This document shows, in pieces, positions 1 through 11,600 of a stretch of 64,000 bases of DNA. The stretch is taken from assembly GCA_037577475.1 (NCBI GenBank), contig CM075204.1, forward strand, positions 10,508,855 to 10,572,854. The letters are read 5' to 3'. A program made the translations under genes and the position numbers. Source of the stretch: Chaunax sp. Z400. Its lineage: Eukaryota > Chordata > Actinopteri > Lophiiformes > Chaunacidae. How positions within the stretch are numbered: the stretch's first letter is position 1; each line of letters starts with the position of its first letter. Below the pieces are notes generated by a model. The model made no database searches. It saw nothing but the letters and a program-made list of their open reading frames with translations, and was not told where the DNA came from.

Positions 1-1430
1 TTTTGCTTTGTAATAGTATTTTCTAAAAACCTTTCATTAATCATCTCGTCTCCATCATTCTTGAAATGACGCTCTTAAAGACGGGACGAAATTGCCCAAC
101 CTTGCAATATTTGCATGGAAACTGTTTATGTTGCACGAGCAAATCCTCCTCCATGCCGGAGATTCCTGGAGGGGCCTGATTAATGTTGAATGGAGTCATG
201 TCTAACTTGTTTGCGTCAACGGGTCGGAAGAAGTTAAAGTTGCATGACTCTGCTGTGAAGATTGAACTGGGACTCTGATTCAGCGTCTTAATCATGCTTC
301 CTCGGGCAAGACCCCTCGATGCAGGAATAACCATCCACTTGTTCGTGCCTTCTGTTGACTCTCAAGTTCACACAGAAACATGCAACATGGATGCAGTAAC
401 ACACGTCTACACAAAGACATGTAGGCGGGTGGAAAGACACGAAGGCAGTCACACACACAGGCCTTCTAAGGCGCACACCCTCGGTAGCATTGATTGCTGC
501 TACTCGTTGGCTCTCCTCAGTACATGCTAGCACAGATAGCTGCATGCTAACAGATTTTATTTTCTCTCACACTATATTAAGTGTCTTAGCATTTCAGCTA
601 ATGCCTTCCTTAAACTAGAAGACTTTGGAAAGACTTTTAACTCCCATCTGAAGACAGTTTGTCACGAGTCATCACAGACTATAGGATTTTATTTATGTAT
701 TTTACAAAGACCGGGGTCACTAATTACAAGACGGCAAGTAGATTTCTATTGAGATTATTTCCCATCACGCTGCTGGTGGAAAATCTACAGAAAGAAAAAA
801 ACGTTAAACCACAGAGCAGAAAAGGATGGACACAACTTTGGTTGAGAGAACAGAGAAAATGACTTCAGTCCACGTCTTTTCCTTCTCCACTCTGGTACCA
901 GAGCAGAGGGAGGACACATCAGACAGACGCTCATGTTCACTCCACGTCTCCAGTGTCTGCTCTTTTTCCACCGTTCAAGAGAATCGAGGTTTGTTCATGC
1001 TCTTCCTGGTTTGCTTGCTTCCTGATTGATGCTGGAGGGAACACACCTATTGGTCGTGGACAATGTTCACTATTTGCACGAGCCAAGACTAAAAACTTCT
1101 AATATTAAACGTCAGATTTTATCGGAACGTCGAGACGAGAAAACGACCGACTTGAGACAGCTTGGGCCGAATTTTATGACCACCTCACACCAAGCGATCG
1201 CGATGACTCTGATAAAACTGTCATGATCTTATTTCCACATTGGAACTTTGCCTGCGGCGGTGAAATCTCTCGAGAAGTTTGGTGTAAGGTCGGCATTACA
1301 TGCTTGGATGTTGTTCCTCACACACCTCAGGTCCGGCACACGACTGCAGACAAAGGAGAGAGAGAGCAATTAGTCACCACAAAACACCTGTGTTAATTAG
1401 ACTCCCTGGCACCGTTCCCTGAGTCAGTCC
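1..1430. other. unique non-coding stretch, no gene seen
   Basis: No recognisable repeat family, RNA gene or exon. Open frames on both strands (the longest is about 97 codons on the minus strand, 41-334) overlap one another and match no protein I recognise. Minor simple-sequence pieces are present near 450-460 (CA) and 1360-1370 (GA). Confidence 0.55.
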
Positions 1431-1439
1431 CTCTGTCTC

Positions 1440-1470
<31 letters not shown>
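1431..1470. repeat. (CT)n microsatellite
   Basis: A nearly pure CT dinucleotide tract of about 40 bp, interrupted once by 'cg' near 1451. Length polymorphism is expected. Confidence 0.95.
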
Positions 1471-3330
1471 GCTGCCACTGAGCTCCAACAAAGCCCCGCT
1501 GCCACACCCTCCTCCCCTCGTTTTGCACTAAATGATTTATCTGCTCAGATTTGGGAGAAATGATTCTCCGTAATGAAACAGACACAGAAGATTATTTTTT
1601 TTTCTTCATCTCGGGGACAAAGCAGGCCGTGGCCCTTCCCTTCATGGCAGACAGCTTATATAAACACAGCTAATGACTTTGGAGTTTTCCCATTACCCCC
1701 TCGCACCCTCTCTTCGTCTTCATTCTTGATTCGGCTCTCTCGGACAGGCGGTCCATCTATCGAAGGTCCGACAAATTCATCGCCCAATGCCTCGGAGGAA
1801 TGCAAAGAATTTCTGTCACCGTCCTCTCCTTAATCAATTTACAGGCTGTGAGCTTCAGGCTTAGCGAGATGATTATTGTTACGGCGAGGCGGGCGTGCTT
1901 GTCGCCCGCTTGTCTAACCTCGCTAACACCTCCAGAGCAGGCGGCCAGATTGAACGATAAAGTCGTCCCTGCAAACCCATCCTGATTTAAAGCCCATCGT
2001 AAAATTGATACTTATTTTTCTCTTCTCCAGGGCTCACTGAAGAGCGATATCATAAACTGCTCCTCCTCTCTCCTTTAGTTCTGTTTCTCATTGGGAGATT
2101 TAAGGCTCTGGGTCACAGGGGTCACTGAGCAGAGCTCTCCCAATGCCAGCGATCATCAGGCGACTGCTTCTGAAGTCTGGAATTCTATTCATCTGAGGGG
2201 AGGGAAAAATGAGTGGCAATCCAGGTCTGAGTCGCCGCCGATGCTGAGAGACAGAGCAGTGAAGGATGTGTGACTTGGGATCTTTGAGCGCTTTGAACAA
2301 TTCTCATTTTCTCAAGACTTAAGTGGATATACGGGGCCTCGTGACCCCACCTTTCAATCTGTCTCTTCTCTCTGTGTCTTGTTGTCACTCAGCCGCTCAC
2401 ACATAAAGACACACTAACACGTAGAAGATAGGCTCTGTGCTTCACTGTTATCTCCCCGTTAGTAAGTTGTTTATATGAGCTGCGACGTTGGAGCGGGTCA
2501 AAAGCAGCCGTACCTTTTCCAAGTGACTGACAGGCAGAAACACCCCGGACTGTAGAATATTACTGCCGTATAACAATAAACTTTGTTGCATGTGTGAAAA
2601 TGATGTGAGTTGTGTTGTAGTAAGGTCAGATTTTTTAAATGGAAATATAATATAAATCACTTCCTCCCAGCCATAAGCCTCATTTTACATCAACACGGGC
2701 GCTGTAATAGATGATTCTTCAAGATTATTCCCTGCACTAGCATCCACAGTCCCATCGGGCTGTGTGTTTCCGTGTTATGCAGAGGACGTGTGCATGGGTA
2801 ATGCGGCAGAAGGGACATGACATGCGCTCGTACACTTGAGATAAGGGGGGTTTGGAAAAAGGCCAGGGATGTCTGCATCTACTTCCTATCTAATGCGACC
2901 GCTTTTATTTGCATGGTTGAGTCCCGGAGCAAGGTTACTCCACATATACCTATGGCCACGAGTCTGAGAATCCTCGTTTTTCATATCATGTGAAGCGAAG
3001 TGGCAGAATATTCCAGCTAATTAGCATTTGTGTCTAATCGCTGTGGAACAGAAAATCTACTCGTTTCAGCTCTGTTGTTTTAAGTTAATGTTCCGTTAAA
3101 CGGTTTCGGCTGATGTGAGCGGAAGACTTTCGTCACAGTTTTGCTTGGTTGATTTTTATAGCATCACCAGTGCAGCACTTCGTGTCCATATCAGACGATT
3201 TCAAATTGAGATCAGGATGAAATATTTTGAACATTAGCTGCTACACTGTCTAGTGAACATCTGCACAATTGTCCCTATTTGGATGTGACTAACACTGCCA
3301 GTAAAATCCATTTTACTTGTCTTGCCTGTG
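1471..3330. other. unique non-coding stretch; possible conserved elements
   Basis: No gene or repeat is recognised. Two parts stand out by texture only. At 1840-2060 there is mixed GC and AT sequence with several homeodomain-like ATTA/TAAT cores, and at 2880-3140 the sequence includes 'gctaattagca'. They are candidates for conserved non-coding sequence and have not been tested. Confidence 0.45.
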
Positions 3331-3358
3331 GTGTGTGTGTGTGTGTGTGTGTGTGTGT
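3331..3358. repeat. (GT)n microsatellite
   Basis: Fourteen uninterrupted GT units, flanked by unique sequence. Confidence 0.95.
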
Positions 3359-3654
3359 AGGCAGTATACTGGGATGTGGGAGGTTTAGGAGAGAAGACCC
3401 TCAGTGTGTCTTAGTGACCACTCACTTTACAAAGCCCACCTAAATCCTACAACTCCTACTTTAGCACAAGACTTTCTAGAGTTTCGTATTGTTCCAAGCA
3501 GGATTGGAGGTTTAGGTGATGAAATAATGAACGGATGCCTCTCAAAACCTCCAACCTCATGAGCAACAATTTAAATTAAAAGAATCGGTCAACATTTTTT
3601 TTTCCTCCAGACGTAGAAATAAACTCGTAGATAACTTTTTTCCCCTCTTTTTTT

Positions 3655-3935
3655 CTATTTACTCTTCAGCTGTTTTTTGTACGGATTAAATAATCAAAAT
3701 ATAAATTGTTATATAGTGATCTTTGGATTAGCTTAGCTTTGTGTTGCTTATAGGTGAATATAGTTACCTTTGGACAGAGCCAGGCTAGATGTTTGTGCCA
3801 TTTTGACTTTTATGCTAAGCTAAGCTAACTAACAAATTTACTTGTACAGACATGTGTGGTATCCATCCTCTCATTTGGCAATCAAGACTACTAATTCACC
3901 CATTAAAGTGTTTCTAGGTACAGAATAATGTTTTA
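3655..3935 (-). repeat. teleost 'gctaagctaagctaa' interspersed repeat, minus copy
   Basis: The core reads 'gacagagccaggctag', then a short spacer, then 'atgctaagctaagctaac', then 'acagacatgtgtggtatcc'. Upstream is 'tttttgtacggattaaa'. In reverse orientation these blocks follow, in order, a very abundant teleost interspersed repeat that I recognise from memory. The family's coding capacity is nil as far as I know, so it is probably a non-autonomous element. A second copy in the opposite orientation lies at 5105-5250. Boundaries are approximate because no terminal repeats or target-site duplication could be fixed. Confidence 0.65.
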
Positions 3936-4041
3936 TTCTCAAACATTTATTTAGATATTGTAGCTAACAGAGAGCCATATTTATCCAATATGAAGAATGA
4001 AGGGTCCACAGTGATGTGGATGTCTCATATCATTTGTCAAT

Positions 4042-4059
4042 CATATATATATATATATG
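4042..4059. repeat. (AT)n microsatellite
   Basis: Nine AT units following 'caatc'. Confidence 0.9.
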
Positions 4060-5104
4060 AACAGGCTACTTGAAATGATGCCTGATCCAATAAAATTTCA
4101 TTTGAGGCCTTCCAGCCCCGAGTGACTGAAATCGAATGCTTGGCTGCCTTTGTGAAGTTATGTCAACAGAAAATGTTAGCGTCACTCGGAGAAGCCGAGC
4201 TCCCTTTGTACTGTATGCCATGTTTACCGGAGGACGGTCAGCAACAATGCAGAAATGTCCTGCTGAGACAGGAAATAGATTTGAGTCTTGAATGTTGGTA
4301 TTTAAAATATGTATTGAGCGGATTTATGGAAAACAGTGATTGTGTTTTTCTTCTCATTTTTTTGTCCTTCCTTTCATCCGCTTTGTGTTTTTCCTTTTCA
4401 TGCCTCCTCTCATCCCTGCGTGTTCATTTCAATATTTAATTGGCAACATTTGCATAATTCAGTCAGTACAAATGCAAGGTGTTTGTATTCTTATATTTAT
4501 GTCATAGGGAGGACCAACTAGAGACGCAGATCTTGAGTGAGAACATTTTAACATTGTCTGAGGGGCTCATCTCTGGTTTATTTTTCATCTGACCTCTCTT
4601 TACTGTTTCGACTTCTAATTTAGTCAGCTTTGTTTCTATTTGTTTTTTGTTTTTTTCTTTTGGGATTTCTCTTAGATCTTTTTGCCATTTTTTTTTGTCA
4701 TTTTCCTCCCCTCTGTCTGAATCTCATCTGTTTGTTTGGGACTGGGTAGTTCAGGTGTTTGTTGAAGTGAGGAGAAAAGCAGATTCAAAGCAGAAAGAGC
4801 CCTACTCCTGTGTGAAATCTTGTGTGTGTTTTGACAGGTAGGAGGAACTCTGTTTTTGTTGTAGTGTTCAACCTGGGCAGGTGGGTAGAGAGGAGAGCCA
4901 TGAGGAGCAGCATATTTTGTTTTGATGTCAGTATTCTGCAAGGTTCTTTTAGCCTCACCCTCTCCTGAAAGCTTTTTTTTTTTAATCTAACAATTTATTG
5001 CACTTTGGTAAGTAAATTAATTTAAGAGTTTAAAACTGTCTATTATGTCAGAGTTTCATATTATCAGGAGAAAAAAAATCCATCTTTGTAAAAGGTATTT
5101 AATG
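4060..5104. other. unique non-coding stretch, T-rich in the middle
   Basis: From about 4340 to 4740 the plus strand is strongly T-rich, with runs such as 'catttttttgtcc' and 'gccatttttttttgtc'. An open frame at 4122-4439 covers part of it but matches no family I know and ends in low-complexity hydrophobic codons. No gene is called. Confidence 0.5.
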
Positions 5105-5250
5105 GAGGAATAGTTTGACATTACATTTAAAAATTGATAGCATGATTATATATGACCATCTAATATTAAGCTGGTGCTAGTTAGCATAGCTCAAACTAAA
5201 AAACAGAGAAACAGCTGGTCTGGCTCTGAACAAACGTAAACAAGGCCGTG
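5105..5250 (+). repeat. teleost 'gctaagctaagctaa' interspersed repeat, plus copy (degenerate)
   Basis: The copy begins 'ggaatagtttgacatta'. It then has 'agttagcatagctc', 'aaacagctggtctggctctg' and 'aacgtaaacaa'. In the same order these are the blocks seen reversed at 3655-3935 (for example 'agcctggctctgtccaaagg' in that copy). It is more decayed and shorter than the first copy. The two copies lie about 1.2 kb apart in inverted orientation. Confidence 0.6.
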
Positions 5251-6240
5251 CAGAATTCGTGGGGATTGGTTGAATTTGCGTTAATAGTTGCGATCATTTG
5301 ACAAAAAGAAATAGTGCAAATTGAGTTATGTTATGTTATGTTACAGGATTACAACATTAAGCTACTCTTTGCAGGACATGTTTCTATTCGGTCAAGTTGT
5401 GTGTTCGTAGTTCATGTGTTGCCAAAGTCAGTCAGATCTTTTTTTCTTAATTTGCCTGTATTTTGTTTATTTGCATGTGTTTTTTGAGGTTGCATTGCAC
5501 TGAGCCTTCTCAGCCGCGTACAGTTTTCTAATAAAAAGTCACATCGTTCTGTTGTTTGATCGTTCAACAGGATCTCACAAATATTTGCCAGTACTTTCCA
5601 TTTCTGAAAATTCACAGCTGTGTGGTCCAGTTTATAAAATCAAAATCTACCAAAGAACTTATTTTCACCCTCCATGTCTTCTTTCACAAGCCGTGTCTCG
5701 TAGGCAAAGTCATATTGAAATAATATGCAATGTAATACTGACCCTGACAAGCTGTGGGGGTGACTTGTTGGCAGAGAGAGAAGAAATCAATACAGAAGCG
5801 ATGAAAACTGGAGGCAAGAATAAAGCAGCTACTCTGTCACTCATGGCAAGCTTATAAATAAGGCACGGAACATAAAATATTCCTCTGTATATGTGCTTAC
5901 TTTAAGCATAACATGCAACACATGGCATTTTCAAATGTAAAAAAAAAAAATCCATAAATAGAGTATAATGTTTCCCACTAAAAGGAGTAATCTCCAGATG
6001 AAATCCAACATCTCACATGAAGAGATGTGATATAAAAGTCAGCTCGGATAAAAGAAACATATTAAGTGCAACACTCGCAGAGGGCTGATCGAGGTCCCTG
6101 CACACCGAACGCAAACAAACGCTCTGAAACATGATTTGCTCTTGACATGTTGAGAGTGCCAAGCAATTACAAACAACATTAAAAATGTAATGAACCATAT
6201 TTGCTTCTGGGCCAAAAGACAGCAAGAGAGCGGAGGAGAG

Positions 6241-6244
<4 letters not shown>
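5251..6244. other. unique non-coding stretch
   Basis: Contains a short (TTATG)n run at 5325-5341 and an A10 run near 5940. No gene or repeat family is recognised. The open frame at 5552-5857 has no recognisable motif. Confidence 0.5.

Positions 6245-6297
<53 letters not shown>
6245..6297. repeat. (GA)n microsatellite
   Basis: Twenty-six GA units without interruption, inside a longer purine-rich stretch (about 6225-6430). The serine/leucine-rich and arginine/glutamate-rich open frames across it are artefacts of the repeat. Confidence 0.97.
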
Positions 6298-6299
<2 letters not shown>

Positions 6300-8451
6300 G
6301 TGGAGGAATATACAGTACATAAGATGGGACTTGATAGAAGAAGGAGAAGGGCTACAAATAATGGGAGAAAGTGAAGAAAAAAGGGGGTGTAGAGGGGAGC
6401 AAGGGGTAAAAATATGTGAGATGAAAAATGAAAAGTGATCAGGTGTCTGTTTGGAGGCTACATGCAGTGCAATGTCTCCTGTAATATAACAATAAGACAA
6501 GGCCTGCAGACACTGAGAGGATTTTTTATGGCAGTTCATCAAATATAATTAATACATAGAGTGGCACCAGTGAGGGTTTAGACATGTCATTTGTCCAGAG
6601 TAAAAGAGACACACATTCACACATTCAGGTGGGACATTCTTGTGATTGCTGATAGGACTTTGAGTAGATCTTCACGCAGTGAATCATGTGAACAAGCTGA
6701 ATCGAGTACTTTTCTCCCAGTCTGCATCAGATATCATACGTTTCCTTTTTTAAGATTGTTTTAAACACTGAGCTCAAAATAAAAAAATAAAAAAATGTGA
6801 ATTTGGGACTATTTCAGACACATCTGATTGCCTCCATGTGTGAAAAACAAGTATTGATCTCCCTCCATGCACAGCCACGTGGAATCACATGACTGTGAAA
6901 TGCAAACTGCATCTGCTGATGAAGGCTACAAGATGTGGCTGGAACCTCTGCAAAATTGTGACTTTGTGCCGGCTGTGATGGAATATCTCAAACCTTACTT
7001 ATTTAGTCTGTAATCTCTCATTCAGTAACAGTGTACAGCTTAAGGAATCTTGCCTCTTTACACTAATGTAATATGACACAGTCTGGCTAATCAGTGTAGC
7101 TTATCTGACTCTGACTAGGCTGTCTTTCTGCATAGAAAACAAGCTTAAAGATGTGTTGTATTCTCTCTCAGTTCAGATTAGAATGCGAGGAGAAAGGCAA
7201 CAATGGCAGACATGTTAATTCATGTTTAGGTTTAAGCACCCCAATGAAATAAGCACACACATTGGTTGGTGTCATAAAATAAGAGGTTGGACCTTAATGA
7301 TGCCCTCTTCAGAAAAATAAATTGGGGGTGAATTTGCAGTTTCATTTGTTGATATAGTCTGTTCTTCTCTAGTTCTCCTTGATGCAGCGATGCTGCAGTG
7401 AGGACATCGTTCGTCTCCTCAGACCCCTTTGCATCGACTCACCAGATTTCTTCCGCACTGCCCATGTTTGATATTTGTGACTGAAAGCAGGACCCTTGAC
7501 ATGTGTGCAAACGTTCCTGAAATGTGCACTTTTGTGCAGAGCTATACAGCTCACTGTGAACTCAGCAGCGTTCTGTAAACTGATCCAACGGCTTCCCATC
7601 AGCAAACGGTAGAGGAAAAGTCTAAATCGATATTGTGCACCTGTTAGCCAGAAATCACAGAGTGACATAGGGAGTGCTGGGGTCATGAATGGCCTGCCGT
7701 TGTGACCGTTGCTCTGAAGGCAAATTCAGCATTTTTCCTCCACTAAAATTTACCTGTTCCGCATTGTGTGTCACATGCATTATAATGGCAAACTGTTACT
7801 CTCTGATGAATTGTGTTTTTGTGTGGGATTTCTGCAGTTGCCTTGTGTCAGAAGTGTAATCATACCCTCCCCGTCTGTCTGCTCCAAGGGCGTCGGATTC
7901 ATTTCAGAGGCGGGGGAGACGGGCGTTTATGTTTTTCCCAGCTCAGTCACGTCGTCAGGAACAACTGTCTGCTACATTCTCCTCACATGTTGTGCATTGC
8001 GTGTCACACACTCTCCTCACTGATACACACACACAGACGCACAGACAGGAGTGAGACAGAGAGAGCTGTGAGGGTCTCATCGCTGAAGGTTGTAGGCAAC
8101 GTAACGTAAGACAAACCTGACACATAGAACACCCAACAGCCTCTGCAAATGTTCACGGTTTGTCCAATAACTGCACATTAAAGTCAACATTGCAAAGACA
8201 CTACAGAACTTTTCATTACAATTTTTTTTTTTCATTACAAAAAAATTACATTTTTTTTTTCCAGCTGACTTTTGATTCCTTCGTTGGACCATATCACTGC
8301 GAAATTCCTCATCTCTTCCTCTCCCCAAGTCTTACCGTGGCTCATTTAAACTTCTTCCTTCTTCCTTTTGTTTGTCTTCTTCCTTTGTTTATTGGCGACG
8401 TTAATAAACAGCTGTAACTTCTTGTAATGTGCCTTGTAATCGAAAATAGTG
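6298..8451. other. unique non-coding stretch
   Basis: No gene recognised. Open frames at 7369-7686 (minus) and 7766-8109 (plus) have no identifiable domain and no convincing splice-site pairing. Poly-T runs lie near 8222 and 8252. Confidence 0.5.
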
Positions 8452-8629
8452 CTTTCACACTGTAAAGGAACCAAACTATGGTTCAGTTTGGTCCAGACCG
8501 AGACCACCTGTTTTTGTCAGACCAAAGTACAGCTGTTTGATCCGGTCCTTGCTCCGAGGGAAGTTTCACACCTGCAAATGTGGTCTGGATCAAACTGAAA
8601 AGCTGAATCAAACACGGCAGGTGTGAAAG
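8452..8629. mobile_element. small non-autonomous DNA transposon (MITE) with inverted structure
   Basis: The ends are a perfect 9-bp inverted pair, 'ctttcacac' (8452-8460) and 'gtgtgaaag' (8621-8629). Inside is a second inverted pair of 18 bp: 8482-8499 against the reverse complement of 8582-8599, with 17 of 18 positions matching. The 'ctttcacac...ggtccagacc' pattern is one I associate with hAT-type MITEs of fish. No transposase is encoded. An 8-bp target-site duplication is not convincing, so the exact ends and superfamily remain inferred. Confidence 0.65.
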
Positions 8630-11600
8630 AAATCTAAAGTTACCAAGACTGCAATGTAGCTGTAGCAGAGGGCACACAAAATATGACAAAATTAACAAAA
8701 TTTCCAAATCGACTCTTACATTAAAAATATATTGAAAATCACCATTGACAATTTCAAAAGTCGTTCAATCCACTGGTTGTTGTTGATAAATTGTTATCCA
8801 GACGCCAAGCTGATCTGCTATCTGAGGACGTTTGGAAACAAATCTATCCATAAGTTTCACAGGTTACTGAACTACCATAATTCATGTTCACAAACTCCTG
8901 AATTTATAAAATATATTACAATCTTAAGTACTTACACATGGAGTGAATCACCTCTATTCTTTTTGCATTATTTAAGCTTCATTCTACATCAGTCTAGAAA
9001 ATTGTACTTGTCATATTTGAGCTGCCATCATAACTGAGCAGTATATTTAATAAGCTACAATTAGAAGATGAAAGGGAATTCAGAGTGCATTTAGCATTAG
9101 CAGCTAACTCATGTGGTAGTTTAAATTTGGAATGAGGATCACAAAAGACACATCAATAATTATAATAATAATAATAATAACGATCAATAAAAAATAACTT
9201 GATAGTGTTTCATTATGAGCCCAACATCACAACACAAACACGTTTGTGCTAAAACAAGGATAACAGGAGCCGCGATGGAGTCATGAAATAAGGAAATGCT
9301 CGTATGAGAAGCTAGAAAGGGCTGGAAAAGATGTAAGAAACACATATTCTCAAACATCACAGGGAGAGAGTGCAACTCAGACTCAACAGAGGAAGAGCGC
9401 GTGTGTGAAGGAAGTAGAATGAGAGAGAAAAGATATTTCCCCCATTGAATGACACTCAGATCTAATTCAGTCATTTGTCAGCCACACAGGCAGCATGGCT
9501 GGCTAATTGACTGAGAAGGCATGAGAGAGACAAGCTCAGGGAATCCCTCCATTGTTATCTGCAGCAGACTCTATCAGACCTACTCACTGGCTGACAACAG
9601 AGTGGCACTGCACCAGAACTGATGGGGAACACAGCCAATAATTTTAGGGTTTGAGGGAATAATATATGCCAAACAACTGCTGCAATAGAACTACTTCTGG
9701 TTGTACTGTGAAGATTCCATATTTTCATGTCTAGGGGTGTTTGTATTTCAAATAGAATAAAACACAACATTCATGGATGCAGCCAAATGCAAGGATGCAG
9801 AATACGTTATGTTGGTTTTGTGAAAACGAGAAGTTGGACTGAGTGGAAAAGTGTGAGCTGGTTTTATTTCTGAAGCTTGGAAAAAATAGGTAAACATGAC
9901 TGAATAATACAGATATGAACATGAGATCAGTTTACTCGATTCATGTATCGACCCTATCCCCAATCTTTAGTGTTTGCATGTGTTCCTGGCATCAAATTCA
10001 GAATAAGCATATATTATAAAAATCATTGAAGTTGATAAGGTACAGCTTTAGATATATTGTCTTTGTACTGTTTCCAATTGAATTAAATCGGGGTTGTTCT
10101 ATGCAGATAACACAGCACATACACCCCTCTGGAAAGTGGGTCACTTAGAGGAATATCACTGGTTGATAGGGATGGTGGAGGTGAGGGGAAAACATATAAA
10201 ACACAAAATAGCACTTATAGCATCATAATAAGGGCAATTACCACAAAATGAAAACTGTAATTGATCCTCTCTGTGACATTAAATCTCTACAGTGTTCTAC
10301 TGTTGCATGACTGATCCTTAGATAACCAGGACTTGGAACAATACCATATCACTACCCCTGACCATGAATAGCCAAAGCAAAGAAAATCTATTATTGCTAT
10401 TATAGCTTATTTTATGAAGCCAATTAGAAGATATTGAATATATATTATTTTACGGATAAAGTACAGGCATGGCTAGACGATACGTTGAAAGCTATTATCG
10501 CAGTCAACAGCAGCCATGCAGCATTGATTTCTTTCATGTATGATAGAAGTTAAACTGGAATACCTGAAGCCGTTGAGTTCTCTGCTGAAACCCAACGTCT
10601 CTTCCCCCTGTGGCACAGCAGCGAGCATGAAAAGGAGGGCAGCGAGCTAGACTGCTGTCCAGCAATGGGGGCTTTGTCTTTCCACTCAACCATACAGGCG
10701 ACAGAGAATACTAAAGGCACTTGTGGTTTTGTCGTTTGACTTGCGCTTTTCTGTCCCCTGTGCCACTCAAGGAGACACGACAAGTGCTGTTAAACAAAAG
10801 GCACTGTGAATCGTATATAATGCATATATAAGAATCCGACTCGCATGGAATGTAAGGGATTGTTGTTGTGTTATTGACCTGGGAGTGAATTATTTACTTT
10901 TTTTTTTCCCTGTTGTGTGTTCAGGTAGCATCCATTTATTTTCTGTACTGCTCAAGGTTATTCATAGCTGCAGCCTTTTGCACATATTTGACGCTGTAAC
11001 AGGTAAAAGCTTCATCTCACTCCAGTGCCTGATACCAATAATAAAGGTTGGCGTGAGGAGGAACTGCTCCTCTTCCAGACGAGATGGTGTTCCTTCACAA
11101 ATACAAAAATCAAAGGTATATCCTACATTTACTGTACAGTGGTGTTTGAGAGTTTGTGAGCGCCTTAGAATTTCTGACACTTCTGCATTAATGTGAGCTG
11201 AAACATCATCAGATTTTCTCACAAGTCCAACAAGTAGATACAGAGAACTCAATTAAACAAATGAGACAAACATATTACACTTGGTCATTTATTTATTGAG
11301 GGAAAGGATCCAATATTGCATATCTGTGAGTGGCACTGCAGAAAATCCAGGTTGATGAGAGTGAGATTTATGCCTATGCAGACAATCGATTTGTTCCATT
11401 TGTACAATTTACTTAGCATTTTTTTCATTCTCAAGTACAACAATATAGTTTTGAGGGATCTCTTCCTGATGATGTAATTATTTAGTGTGTCTTTTGAGTT
11501 CAGGCTAAATTGTCTAGTTGAGGATCTTACCTTTTATACTGTGGTGATGTGGTGTTCAAGTGTCGTGGAGGTTTCGTCGCGTAAAAACTGACAATCCAAG

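Noticed and set aside
6039..6542. 167-codon minus-strand frame with a serine/leucine run
   Set aside because: The longest frame in the window, but its centre is the (GA)26 microsatellite; a plus-strand frame overlaps it, and no protein family is seen.
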